From: Chryseobacterium lactis
Lineage (GTDB): Bacteria; Bacteroidota; Bacteroidia; Flavobacteriales; Weeksellaceae
Length of the DNA: 64,000 bases
Assembly (NCBI RefSeq): GCF_003815875.1
Contig: NZ_CP033924.1
Span: forward strand, 1,488,001-1,552,000
Direction: 5' to 3'
A program made the translations under genes and the position numbers. A model generated the notes under the pieces. It was not told the origin of the DNA and searched no databases. It saw nothing but the letters and a program-made list of their open reading frames with translations. Every line of letters begins with the position of its first letter. Position 1 is the stretch's first letter. Shown here in pieces: positions 15,622-23,648 of this stretch.

Positions 15622-16338
15622 ATGTTAGAAATTCTTTATCGTGACGAGCATCTTATTGCCATCAATAAACCAAGCGGATTATTGGTTCATAAATCTTATT
15701 ATGCAGGAGAAGCAGATACCTATGCGATTCAGGAGTTAAGAGATCAGATCGGGCAATATGTCTATCCTGCCCATCGTTTAGACCGAAAAACGTCAGGGGT
15801 TTTATTGTTTACTTTGGATAAAGATACGTTAAGGCTCATGAACGATCAATTTGCGACACGACAGGTTGAAAAAAAATATTTAGCAATCCTTCGGGGCTGG
15901 ACAAAAGAAGAAGAAACGATCGATTATGACTTAATAAATGAAGATGAGATCCAGCAAAATGCCATTACTTACTATCATCGGTTACAAATCTCGGAAATAG
16001 ATTTGGCATTTGGAAAACATCAGACTTCCCGTTATTGTCTGGTAGAAGCTATTCCGGAAACAGGTAGAATGCACCAGCTGAGGAAGCATTTTAAACATAT
16101 TTTGCATCCTATTCTGGGGTGTCGTCCTTATGGTTGTAATAAGCAGAATAAATTGTGGCTGGAGACTTTCAATATGACTAAATTGATGCTTCACGCTCAT
16201 CAATTGATTATTAATCATCCCATCACCAACGAAAGGATGACGTTGAATGCCACAGTTAATGACGAATTTAAAAGAGTAGGAGATATTTTGAATTTTGATT
16301 TAAGCTCGTATTATCCTTGTCAAGGTTCTAAACCTTGA
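15622..16338 (+). CDS. truC: tRNA pseudouridine(65) synthase
   Basis: An RluA-family pseudouridine synthase of 238 residues. HRLDRKTSGVLLF near residue 52 contains the catalytic aspartate. The N-terminus MLEILYRDEHLIAINKPSGLLVH, the RDQIGQ segment and TGRMHQLRKHFKH follow TruC closely, so the predicted target is U65 of tRNA. The last codons are unusual: from about residue 231 the frame runs into a 17-bp perfect palindrome (16311-16347) and takes its stop codon from it, giving the tail YYPCQGSKP. The natural end was probably displaced by the repeat. Initiation looks leaderless. Confidence 0.88.
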   Translation: MLEILYRDEHLIAINKPSGLLVHKSYYAGEADTYAIQELRDQIGQYVYPAHRLDRKTSGVLLFTLDKDTLRLMNDQFATRQVEKKYLAILRGWTKEEETIDYDLINEDEIQQNAITYYHRLQISEIDLAFGKHQTSRYCLVEAIPETGRMHQLRKHFKHILHPILGCRPYGCNKQNKLWLETFNMTKLMLHAHQLIINHPITNERMTLNATVNDEFKRVGDILNFDLSSYYPCQGSKP

Positions 16339-16347
16339 CAAGGATAA
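16311..16347. repeat. 17-bp perfect palindrome overlapping the truC stop codon
   Basis: TTATCCTTGTCAAGGTT (16311-16327) and AACCTTGACAAGGATAA (16331-16347) are perfect complements with a 3-nt loop. It supplies the last eight codons and stop of truC and may also end transcription. Confidence 0.8.
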
Positions 16348-16376
16348 TTTTTCGATAAAATATCACAGGTCAATTA

Positions 16377-16404
16377 TTGATTAATTTTAAAATGAGTATT
16401 TTTG
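16377..16404 (+). promoter_or_regulatory. Promoter of pyrD
   Basis: TTG at 16377-16379, 17 nt spacing, then TATTTTTG at 16397-16404, fitting the Bacteroidota -33/-7 promoter. The pyrD ATG is 15 nt further. Confidence 0.55.
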
Positions 16405-16419
16405 TAAAACTTTTTTTCA

Positions 16420-17457
16420 ATGTACAAATCGCTCATTCGACCAATTCTTTTTAAATTCGATCCCGAAGATGTTCATCACTTTACATTTTCGATGCTTAAG
16501 AACTTTGGATTTCTCACTAAATTATTTTTCCCAAAACCTATTGAAGACAAGCGTCTGGAAAGAGAAGTTTTCGGATTGAAATTTAAAAATCCTGTAGGAT
16601 TGGCAGCCGGATTTGATAAAAATGCTGTGTTGTTCAACGAATTGGGAGACTTAGGTTTTGGATTTGTAGAAATCGGAACGGTAACCCCAAGAGCTCAGGC
16701 TGGAAATGCTAAGAAAAGATTATTCCGATTGATAGAAGACGGTGGGATTATCAACAGAATGGGATTCAATAACGATGGCCTTGAAGCAGCTATTGAAAAA
16801 CTAAAATCCAACAAGGGAAAAATAATCATCGGAGGAAATATTGGAAAAAACACCGATACTAGCCCCGAAAACTATACCGAGGATTATCTGGATTGTTTTG
16901 AAGGTCTTCATCCTCATGTAGATTATTTTGTGCTAAATGTAAGTTGCCCGAATGTAGGAAGCCACGCCAAACTTGAAGATGTAGGCTATTTACGCGAACT
17001 GATTACGGAAGTGAAAAAAATCAATCAGTCAAAATCTGTACAGAAGCCGATATTACTGAAAATTGCTCCGGATCTTAATAACAATCAATTGGATGAAATT
17101 GTTGAGCTGATTGCTGAAACAAAAATAGATGGAATAATTGTTTCCAATACTTCAGTCAACAGGGAAGGCTTGAAAACTTCTTCCGAAGTGCTGGAACAAA
17201 TAGGGAATGGAGGTCTAAGCGGAAAGCCTATTCGTGAAAGAAGTACAAAAATGATCAAATACCTTTCTGATAAAAGCAATAAATCTTTCCCGATCATTGG
17301 AGTAGGAGGAATTCACTCTGCAAAGGATGCGATGGAAAAATTGGATGCGGGTGCAAGTCTGGTTCAGTTGTACACCGGATTTATTTATGAAGGTCCGGAA
17401 CTGATCAATGAAATCAACAAGGAAATTTTGAAAAGAGCAAGCAGATTGCCGAGATAA
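16420..17457 (+). CDS. pyrD: Dihydroorotate dehydrogenase (quinone), class 2
   Basis: Oxidises dihydroorotate to orotate in pyrimidine synthesis, passing electrons to quinone at the inner membrane. The 345-residue protein has the class 2 N-terminal membrane-association helices ([22 protein letters not shown]), the FMN motif [14 protein letters not shown], the catalytic-loop region NVSCPN and the C-terminal phosphate-binding [29 protein letters not shown]. All match the family; length is standard. It has its own promoter (16377-16404) and a terminator shared with the convergent secreted protein gene. Confidence 0.96.
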   Translation: MYKSLIRPILFKFDPEDVHHFTFSMLKNFGFLTKLFFPKPIEDKRLEREVFGLKFKNPVGLAAGFDKNAVLFNELGDLGFGFVEIGTVTPRAQAGNAKKRLFRLIEDGGIINRMGFNNDGLEAAIEKLKSNKGKIIIGGNIGKNTDTSPENYTEDYLDCFEGLHPHVDYFVLNVSCPNVGSHAKLEDVGYLRELITEVKKINQSKSVQKPILLKIAPDLNNNQLDEIVELIAETKIDGIIVSNTSVNREGLKTSSEVLEQIGNGGLSGKPIRERSTKMIKYLSDKSNKSFPIIGVGGIHSAKDAMEKLDAGASLVQLYTGFIYEGPELINEINKEILKRASRLPR

Positions 17458-17466
17458 AAAAAAGCA

Positions 17467-17491
17467 AAAGAGAGTTTTAACAGCTCTCTTT
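17467..17491. terminator. Bidirectional terminator between pyrD and convergent gene
   Basis: AAAGAGAG (17467-17474) and CTCTCTTT (17484-17491) pair, with an A-run on the left and a T-run on the right, serving both strands. Confidence 0.75.
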
Positions 17492-17502
17492 TTTTATTTC
17501 CC

Positions 17503-18393
17503 TTACTTTGATTTGGTAATAGACGAATTCTTTGTATCTACAGTCAATGTATAAGCCGGAGAAGAATATGACTTTGGAATTTTAAACTGAAGGATTTTTG
17601 GGTCTTTGGTCTTAATTTTCTCAGTTTCAGATATTCCTTCCCGGCAACTCTCAGTAAGAAATTGATCGTAATGTTTATAATTCCAGTCTTTGGTAAAATA
17701 TAAAACGCGGTATCCTTTTTCTCCGTCGCTGGCACCACACATTCCACAAAAATTAAAATTGGAAACTTCTTCAAAATAAAGCAGAACTCTGTGCCCGGAA
17801 TGGTCAGAGGCCGTTGACACAAGACTATTTCCTCCCGCACGGTTGATGAAATCAAACGTATTGATCTTTTTATGGTTGGGAAGAATCAGATAATTGTTGT
17901 AGCGGTAAATCATATCATTTGCGGTGAAAAGCTTGGCAGCAGCAGTCTTTTTATTCATATAAAATGTGCCTGAAATAGCATTTTCCTTAGGATTCGGTTG
18001 CTCAAAAATCAAGGATTCCTGAGGGGATAATTTCTGTGCAATTTCATTGGTGTTTTCTATTTTCTGCCGGGAGGTGATTTCTTCTTTTAGAACTTTAGAT
18101 TTCTGTTTGTGTTTCGCTCCAAAGTTGTATAATGAAAGATTACCATAAAAATCGTAGATCCCGGTTAGATATATTTTCTTCTGATACTTATCGTAATAAT
18201 ACCATCCGTCTACATAATGCTGGTACTGGTCACAATCTACAATTCCAGCATAATTAAGCTGAATGGTAATGGGAACTCCGGCAATTTCTCCTTTGAAGGT
18301 CTGAGAAGAATCGGTCACTGATTTGAGTTCAACTTTCTGACTTGAATAAAAGACAAAAAATCCCAGGAGGAGTAGGCTACATATTTTTTTCAT
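17503..18393 (-). CDS. Secreted protein of unknown function
   Basis: A 296-residue protein with a signal peptide (MKKICSLLLLGFFVFYSS then QK). The early part (FKGEIAGVPITIQLNYAG...GWYYYDKYQKKIYLTGIYD) looks beta-rich, and similar segments occur in flavobacterial secreted proteins of unknown role. A Cys pair CGMCG sits near residue 217 and a further Cys near residue 250. I do not recognise a family. It may be transcribed with the DUF445 gene just upstream, since the gap is only 16 nt. Confidence 0.7.
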   Translation of the reverse strand: MKKICSLLLLGFFVFYSSQKVELKSVTDSSQTFKGEIAGVPITIQLNYAGIVDCDQYQHYVDGWYYYDKYQKKIYLTGIYDFYGNLSLYNFGAKHKQKSKVLKEEITSRQKIENTNEIAQKLSPQESLIFEQPNPKENAISGTFYMNKKTAAAKLFTANDMIYRYNNYLILPNHKKINTFDFINRAGGNSLVSTASDHSGHRVLLYFEEVSNFNFCGMCGASDGEKGYRVLYFTKDWNYKHYDQFLTESCREGISETEKIKTKDPKILQFKIPKSYSSPAYTLTVDTKNSSITKSK

Positions 18394-18409
18394 GGTTAAT
18401 TACTAGTTT

Positions 18410-19684
18410 TTAGATGAAGAAGTGGGAAACAGTATAGATGAGTAATCCTACCAAACCTCCCACCAATGTTCCATTTACACGGATAAACTGAAGGTCTTTT
18501 CCTACTTCCAGCTCCATTTTTTCGCTTAATTCTTTACCCTGCCAGTTTCCAACGGTAGTACTGATGAGGCTTCCAAACTGGTGGGTGTTTCTAAGGATAT
18601 ATTTGTAGGCCGTTACCCGAACCCAGTGATCAATTTTGTTTTGAAGATTTTCGTCTGTTTTTAAATTTTGTGAAAACTCGTTCAAATTCTTAGAAAGATA
18701 TCCCTTCAAAGCAGAATGTTCCTCCTGAAGTTCTTTCATCAACGTTTTTTTAATTGAAACCCAGATGTCATTAGAATATTCATCCAGTTTATCGTTTTTC
18801 AGGAGCCCGTTTTTAATGGTTTTAAATTCATCATCCCATTTGGGGTCTTCTTTAAGGTCAACAGAAAATTCGTGGATCTTTTGAGTGATCAGGGCTCTTA
18901 CTTCATGCTGAGGGTTTTCTTCAATTTCTTTAAAAAAATCAGCAAGCCCATCCGCAATTTTATCGGCAATTTTATTATCTACAAATGATGGAATGAAAGT
19001 ATAGCTTCCTTTTTTTACACGGTCTTTGATCATTTCATCATTTTCAAGGATATAGTCTTTGATCTGTTTGGAAAGATTGGTAATGATTCGCTGATGATCG
19101 TTTTTCTCAAGAATATAATGAATGCCATTTCCTACTATTTGGTTGAGTTTAATATTGTCAGTCATTTCTGTGACCTTATTGCTGATGAATTGGCTTACGG
19201 TAGAATCGTCCAGTTTATTGAGAATATCCAGCACAATATCTGAAAGGTTTCTGATCAGAATATCCTGATTTTTTTCCTTACTCAGCCATTCTCCAACAAA
19301 ATTGGATACTTTGATTTTCTGAATGTACGGACGGATGTTTTGTGGCGAAAGAAAGTTACTGACTACAAAACTTCCCAGATTATCACCTAGCTTTTGTTTG
19401 CTGTTTTCAATCAGATTGGTGTGGGGAATGGGAAGTCCCAAAGGGTGACGGAATAAAGCTGTTACCGCAAACCAATCGGCCAGAGCTCCTACCATTGCAG
19501 CCTCTGCAAAAGCACGAACGTAGCCAATCCAATGAGAATTATTAGACTTCTGTAAAATGGTGGTAATAATGAAAATAACGGCCATTAAGACAAACAATCC
19601 TGTGGCAATCGCTTTGTATTTTCTGAGCTGTTTTCTTTTTGCTTCGTCATTCATATTCTCAAATTTACTAAATTTGGCTGTCAA
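18410..19684 (-). CDS. DUF445 family membrane protein
   Basis: A 424-residue protein of the DUF445 (YjiN-like) family. One transmembrane segment lies at residues 28-45 (AIATGLFVLMAVIFIITTIL), followed by the signature RAFAEAAMVGALADWFAVTALFRHPLGLPIPHTNLI. A long helical, charged middle (residues 110-385) contains repeated amphipathic helices, and a second hydrophobic segment ends the protein (GTLVGGLVGLLIYTVSHFF). The layout suggests an inner-membrane protein with a large soluble domain between two anchors. The biochemical role of the family is not known. Confidence 0.88.
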   Translation of the reverse strand: MTAKFSKFENMNDEAKRKQLRKYKAIATGLFVLMAVIFIITTILQKSNNSHWIGYVRAFAEAAMVGALADWFAVTALFRHPLGLPIPHTNLIENSKQKLGDNLGSFVVSNFLSPQNIRPYIQKIKVSNFVGEWLSKEKNQDILIRNLSDIVLDILNKLDDSTVSQFISNKVTEMTDNIKLNQIVGNGIHYILEKNDHQRIITNLSKQIKDYILENDEMIKDRVKKGSYTFIPSFVDNKIADKIADGLADFFKEIEENPQHEVRALITQKIHEFSVDLKEDPKWDDEFKTIKNGLLKNDKLDEYSNDIWVSIKKTLMKELQEEHSALKGYLSKNLNEFSQNLKTDENLQNKIDHWVRVTAYKYILRNTHQFGSLISTTVGNWQGKELSEKMELEVGKDLQFIRVNGTLVGGLVGLLIYTVSHFFI

Positions 19685-19845
19685 ACCGTTTACTATTTAA
19701 ATTATAAAAGTGACAAAAGATGTATTTTAAACACTTTAGTTCACCTTAGAAAACTTAATTGCACTTCTTATGTATAAAGGTTGTAACTTAACATAACTTG
19801 GGTGTTTTAATTTTTTATCACTTTTAATATTTAATTAAAATTGCG

Positions 19846-20373
19846 ATGAAATTTTTAATTTCAATCATCATATTAATCTTTCTGCCATCATGTACGCAGA
19901 AATATCAACCCGTTAAAACTTCTTCTATGGAAAATACAGATGCAAAAAACAATCCATACTACTCAAGAACCGACACTACCCAACTAAACGTTTCCAACGA
20001 AGAATGGAAACAAATCCTGGCTCCGGATCTCTATGCAATAGCAAGAGAAGCTGCAACAGAAAGAGCTTTCACCGGAAAATACAATGAGTTTGATGAGGTG
20101 GGAGATTACTATTGTGCCGTATGTGGAAACCATTTGTTCCGCTCTACATCGAAATTTTCAAGCAGTTGTGGCTGGCCAAGCTTCTTTGAAGCAGATAAAG
20201 AAGGGACTTATTACAAAAGAGATGTATCCTACGGAATGGAAAGGGTAGAGGTGCTTTGTAAAAGATGTGATTCCCATTTGGGACACGTTTTTGATGATGG
20301 TCCAAAGCCCACCGGATTGCGCTATTGTATGAATTCCATTAGTCTGGAATTTGTTCCGGATTCGCAAAAATAA
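19846..20373 (+). CDS. msrB: Peptide-methionine (R)-S-oxide reductase, lipoprotein form
   Basis: Reduces methionine-R-sulfoxide in proteins. The 175-residue protein carries the MsrB domain with zinc-binding CAVCG and CKRCDSHLGHVF pairs and the catalytic Cys in RYCMNSISLEF. An N-terminal lipobox (IFLPSC, Cys at about residue 16) shows it is a lipoprotein, so it repairs envelope proteins rather than cytosolic ones. It stands alone on the plus strand between the DUF445 gene and the L,D-transpeptidase-like gene. The upstream 160 nt hold no obvious TAnnTTTG box. Confidence 0.93.
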   Translation: MKFLISIIILIFLPSCTQKYQPVKTSSMENTDAKNNPYYSRTDTTQLNVSNEEWKQILAPDLYAIAREAATERAFTGKYNEFDEVGDYYCAVCGNHLFRSTSKFSSSCGWPSFFEADKEGTYYKRDVSYGMERVEVLCKRCDSHLGHVFDDGPKPTGLRYCMNSISLEFVPDSQK

Positions 20374-20391
20374 CAGCCTTTAATTCACAGA

Positions 20392-20450
20392 ATCAGGACG
20401 TTAAAGTTTCTTAAATAGCGTTAAACTTTTTAGAGTTATAACGTCTTGAT
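20392..20450 (+). terminator. Nested stem-loop after msrB
   Basis: Outer arms ATCAGGACGTTA (20392-20403) and TAACGTCTTGAT (20439-20450), 11 of 12 pairs, enclose inner arms AAAGTTT and AAACTTT followed by a short T-run. A likely terminator. Confidence 0.45.
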
Positions 20451-20463
20451 CTCTATGTTTTTA

Positions 20464-20471
20464 TAATTTTG
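20464..20471 (+). promoter_or_regulatory. Candidate -7 box of the L,D-transpeptidase-like gene
   Basis: TAATTTTG matches TAnnTTTG and lies 31 nt before the start codon at 20503. Confidence 0.45.
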
Positions 20472-20502
20472 CCCCACTAATTTTGAATTAACATATTATT
20501 GA

Positions 20503-21261
20503 ATGAAAGGATTATACGGCATAATAGGCCTGGTGTACATGGTTACGACATCATTCTACATTTCTCCAAGAGTGGCGGCAAAGAATGAAAATGTCAATAC
20601 AACAAAAACAGAAAGAGTTATTGAAATGAAATCTGAGAAGCATGCAAGTAATGCTGTATCTTCATCAGAAGCACTGTACCAATCAATTGCATTTGACCCT
20701 GAACATGAATTAAATTATGAGGTTTTCTCAAAAGCATTAACAGGATTTGAAAATTTAAAGAAAGCAGGATTGCTTACTCAGGATTCGCACTTACTAACGA
20801 TTTGCGATTTTTCTATGTCTTCCAATACAAAAAGACTTTGGATTATAGATATTGATGATAAGAAAGTATTATTCAACTCACTGGTTGCCCACGGAAAAAA
20901 TACAGGTGAAGAATTTGCGACGAATTTTTCTAACAGGGAAAGTTCGTTGCAGAGCAGCCTGGGATTTTATATCACGGATGCAACGTATCAGGGAGATAAC
21001 GGATATTCATTAAGACTATTGGGAATGGATAAAGGATTTAATGATGCAGCCTACAGAAGAGCGATCGTATTGCACGGAGCCAATTATGTAAGCGACGATT
21101 TTGCCACCATGCACAAAAGAATCGGAAGAAGCTGGGGATGTCCTGCAGTACCAAAAGAACTGACACAGCCCATTATCAATACGATAAAAGGCAGAAACTG
21201 TCTCTTCATTTATTATCCTGATCAGAACTATCTTTCCTCATCGGAATGGTTAAAAGCATAA
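20503..21261 (+). CDS. Murein L,D-transpeptidase catalytic domain family protein (YkuD_2)
   Basis: A 252-residue exported protein with an N-terminal hydrophobic segment (MKGLYGIIGLVYMVTTSFY) that serves as signal or anchor. From about residue 90 it shows the YkuD_2 pattern: LTICDFSMSSNTKRLWIIDI, LVAHGKNTG, SSLGFYITDATYQGDNGYSLRLLGMDKGFND, HGA and finally GRSWGCPAVPKE with the catalytic Cys. Such enzymes cross-link or edit peptidoglycan stem peptides, though this subfamily has little direct biochemistry. A strong terminator follows at 21266-21291. Confidence 0.87.
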   Translation: MKGLYGIIGLVYMVTTSFYISPRVAAKNENVNTTKTERVIEMKSEKHASNAVSSSEALYQSIAFDPEHELNYEVFSKALTGFENLKKAGLLTQDSHLLTICDFSMSSNTKRLWIIDIDDKKVLFNSLVAHGKNTGEEFATNFSNRESSLQSSLGFYITDATYQGDNGYSLRLLGMDKGFNDAAYRRAIVLHGANYVSDDFATMHKRIGRSWGCPAVPKELTQPIINTIKGRNCLFIYYPDQNYLSSSEWLKA

Positions 21262-21265
21262 GATA

Positions 21266-21291
21266 AAGCAGTCAGATTTGACTGCTTTTTT
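21266..21291 (+). terminator. Rho-independent terminator
   Basis: AAGCAGTCA (21266-21274) and TGACTGCTT (21279-21287) are perfect arms with a 4-nt loop and a T-run, 5 nt after the stop codon. Confidence 0.88.
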
Positions 21292-21355
21292 ATTTTTGAA
21301 TATATTTAGTATCTGAAATATCATCAAAAACTTAACAACAATTATCCCCGGAGGT

Positions 21356-21784
21356 ATGAATACAGAATATAAGAATGATCAAAACACAGATGCAGCAAAA
21401 AAGGTGTCAACAGGATTTGTTCCGGCCGTAAGGTTAATGAGTAATCTTGATGGATCCTGCACCTTTGAACGGGGGAAGATCCCAACGTTAAGTCATATCG
21501 ATGTTAATGTATTCTGGATCAGCAGTCAAACGGAAGAATGGGAGAAGAATATACATGTTGCTCCACGAAAACAATATGTGATCACCATAAAAGGCACTGT
21601 CAGATTCAAAGTTACCGATGGCTCAACCTTTGTGATAGAACCTGGGACTATTCTGTTGGCAGAAGATACTGAGGGAGAAGGTCACAGCTGGGATATGACA
21701 GATGATGAAGAATGGGTAAGATTGTATATTCCGATGGCAGAGAATGCTTATAATCTTTTCATTCCTGATGACGGGATGTTTTAG
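21356..21784 (+). CDS. Cupin-fold protein of unknown function
   Basis: A 142-residue soluble protein. The segment RKQYVITIKGTVRFKVTDGSTFVIEPGTILLAEDTEGEGHSW is the double-stranded beta-helix of the cupin fold, with the two conserved motifs, but the first has QYVITI rather than a His pair, so metal binding is uncertain. Substrate cannot be inferred. A GGAGGT sequence abuts the ATG with no spacing (21350-21355), which is too close to act as a normal Shine-Dalgarno site. No downstream gene shares the transcript. Confidence 0.75.
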   Translation: MNTEYKNDQNTDAAKKVSTGFVPAVRLMSNLDGSCTFERGKIPTLSHIDVNVFWISSQTEEWEKNIHVAPRKQYVITIKGTVRFKVTDGSTFVIEPGTILLAEDTEGEGHSWDMTDDEEWVRLYIPMAENAYNLFIPDDGMF

Positions 21785-21802
21785 GGTACTTATTTCCTGC
21801 TA

Positions 21803-22164
21803 AATCTCTCGCAGACTACACAGATGATTGTGTTATTAGATACAGAATAAAATCTGCATTATCTGCTCAATCAGCGAAAATAAAAAAAATCAGCATGACA
21901 ATCTAATCTTATAATGGTTTCCTTCTTGAAGACTTTAATAATCTCTCGCAGATTACACAGATTACACAGATAATTGTGTTATTCGGTCCGGAATAAAATC
22001 TGCATTATCTGCTCAATCAGCGAGAAAAAAAATGACATGACAATCTAATCTTATAGTGGATTCTTTCTTGAAGACTTTAATAATCTCTCGCAGATTATAC
22101 AGATTACGCAGATGATTATGTTATTCGGTTCGGAATAAGATCTGCATTATCTGCTCAATCAGCG
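21803..22164. repeat. Three tandem copies of a ~140-bp repeat
   Basis: Copies begin with AATCTCTCGCAGA at 21803, 21940 and 22082 (periods 137 and 142). Each contains a TGTTATT segment, then ATCTGCATTATCTGCTCAATC, and copies 1 and 2 end with a shared TGACAATCTAATCTTATA-type stretch and a TTCTTGAAGACTTTAA segment. Internal CAGATTA-type units are also repeated. The CGCAGATTA...ATCTGC portions can pair within one copy. Confidence 0.8.
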
Positions 22165-22172
22165 TGATAAAA

Positions 22173-22203
22173 AAATCTCTGCATGAAAATCATACAGAGA
22201 TTT
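22173..22203 (-). terminator. Terminator of fabF
   Basis: AAATCTCTG (22173-22181) and CAGAGATTT (22195-22203) are perfect arms; the minus strand then runs into seven Ts. It is 21 nt past the fabF stop codon. Confidence 0.85.
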
Positions 22204-22224
22204 ATAATTATTTTTATTTTCAGA

Positions 22225-23466
22225 TTAGCTGAACTTTTTGAAAACGACAGTAGCGTTATGCCCTCCGAAACCAAAAGCATTACTCAATGCAAAATTGATG
22301 TCTTTCTCTTTTGCTTCCCCAAAGACAATATTAATGTCCTGTGGAATATTCTCATCAATACTATGAAGATTGATCGTTGGTGGAATAATTCCATTTTGAA
22401 TAGCTTTAATAGAAAGAATGGCTTCTACAGCTCCTGCTGCTCCTAACAAATGCCCTGTCATAGACTTTGTAGCACTGATGTCAAGGTTTTTATTTCCTTT
22501 AAAAGCTTTGTTAATAGCCTTCAGCTCAACAAGATCTCCCAATGGCGTAGAAGTCGCATGCGGATTGATATAATCGATATCTTCCATGTCTGCACCCGCT
22601 TCTTTAACGGCCAATTGCATTGCTTTAATCGCTCCCACTCCCTCTGGATGAGGTGCTGTCATGTGGTAGGCATCAGCTGTCATCGCTGCTCCTGCTAGCT
22701 CTGCATAGATTTTGGCACCTCTCGCTTTAGCATGTTCATATTCTTCAAGGATCAAAGCTCCGGCCCCTTCGCCCATTACAAAACCATCTCTGTCAGCATC
22801 GTATGGACGACTGGCTGTAGTGAAGTCATCATTTCTCGTAGACATGGCTTTCATAATAGAGAACCCTCCGATAGAAGCAGGTGTAATCGCGGCTTCTGAA
22901 CCTCCACTGATAATCACTTTTGCTTTTCCAAGACGAATATAATTGAAAGCATCCATTAAAGCCGTATTTCCTGTAGCACAAGCAGAAACTGTAGTATAAT
23001 TGATACCCTGAAGTCCATATTTCATGGAGATCATACCCGATGCCATATTGGCAATAAATTTCGGTACAAAGAACGGATTGAAACGGGGAGTACCATCACC
23101 ATGGGCAAAATCCATTACCTCTTTTTCAAACGTCCACATTCCACCCTGTCCTGTTCCCCAGATCACTCCGGTATCGAAAGGATCCATGTTTTCCAGTTGC
23201 AGACCGGAATCTTTTATCGCTTCCGCTGAAGCATACATGGCATATTGTGAAAACAGGTCACTTCTTTTTATTTCGTTGTGGGTCAGATGAACCTTTGGGT
23301 CAAAGCCTTTTACTTCACAGGCAAAATGAACTTTAAATTTTTCTGAATCAAAATGGGTAATTAATCCTGCTCCGCTGACTCCGTTTATGCTGTTTTGCCA
23401 AAAATCTTCGACATTATTTCCCATAGGTGTTAACGCACCTAATCCTGTAATGACAACTCTTTTCAT
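22225..23466 (-). CDS. fabF: Beta-ketoacyl-ACP synthase II
   Basis: Condenses malonyl-ACP with acyl-ACP in fatty acid elongation. The 413-residue protein has the active-site Cys in VSACATGNTALMDA near residue 163, first His in NPHATSTPLGD near 303, Lys/His in TKSMTGHLLGAAG near 340, and the C-terminal NAFGFGGHNATVVFKK. The set Cys-His-His is complete. It is single here, not beside acpP, so it may be a second FabF rather than the housekeeping copy of a fab cluster. It ends at a clear terminator. Confidence 0.93.
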   Translation of the reverse strand: MKRVVITGLGALTPMGNNVEDFWQNSINGVSGAGLITHFDSEKFKVHFACEVKGFDPKVHLTHNEIKRSDLFSQYAMYASAEAIKDSGLQLENMDPFDTGVIWGTGQGGMWTFEKEVMDFAHGDGTPRFNPFFVPKFIANMASGMISMKYGLQGINYTTVSACATGNTALMDAFNYIRLGKAKVIISGGSEAAITPASIGGFSIMKAMSTRNDDFTTASRPYDADRDGFVMGEGAGALILEEYEHAKARGAKIYAELAGAAMTADAYHMTAPHPEGVGAIKAMQLAVKEAGADMEDIDYINPHATSTPLGDLVELKAINKAFKGNKNLDISATKSMTGHLLGAAGAVEAILSIKAIQNGIIPPTINLHSIDENIPQDINIVFGEAKEKDINFALSNAFGFGGHNATVVFKKFS

Positions 23467-23648
23467 ACTTAGTTATTAATGTTAAATAGATTAATTTTCA
23501 TGGGCTAAACAAGAAGTACCCATGTTCTATTTTTGCTTTTCGACTGCAATATTATCATTTTTCTTTCGTTGCAAACAAATAATTAACAGTATTATTTGTA
23601 GCATAGCAAAAGATTTTGGCCGCAGGAAAGACTTTTATGGTTGTAATA

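Larger units (their letters stand above)
21785..22224. other. 440-nt intergenic region filled by tandem repeats
   Basis: Almost the whole gap between the cupin gene and fabF is taken by the three tandem repeats at 21803-22164 and the fabF terminator. No gene is seen. Confidence 0.7.

Noticed and set aside
21350..21355. GGAGGT as a strong ribosome binding site for the cupin gene
   Set aside because: It abuts the ATG with no spacer, so it cannot pair productively for this start codon, and such sites are rarely used in Bacteroidota.
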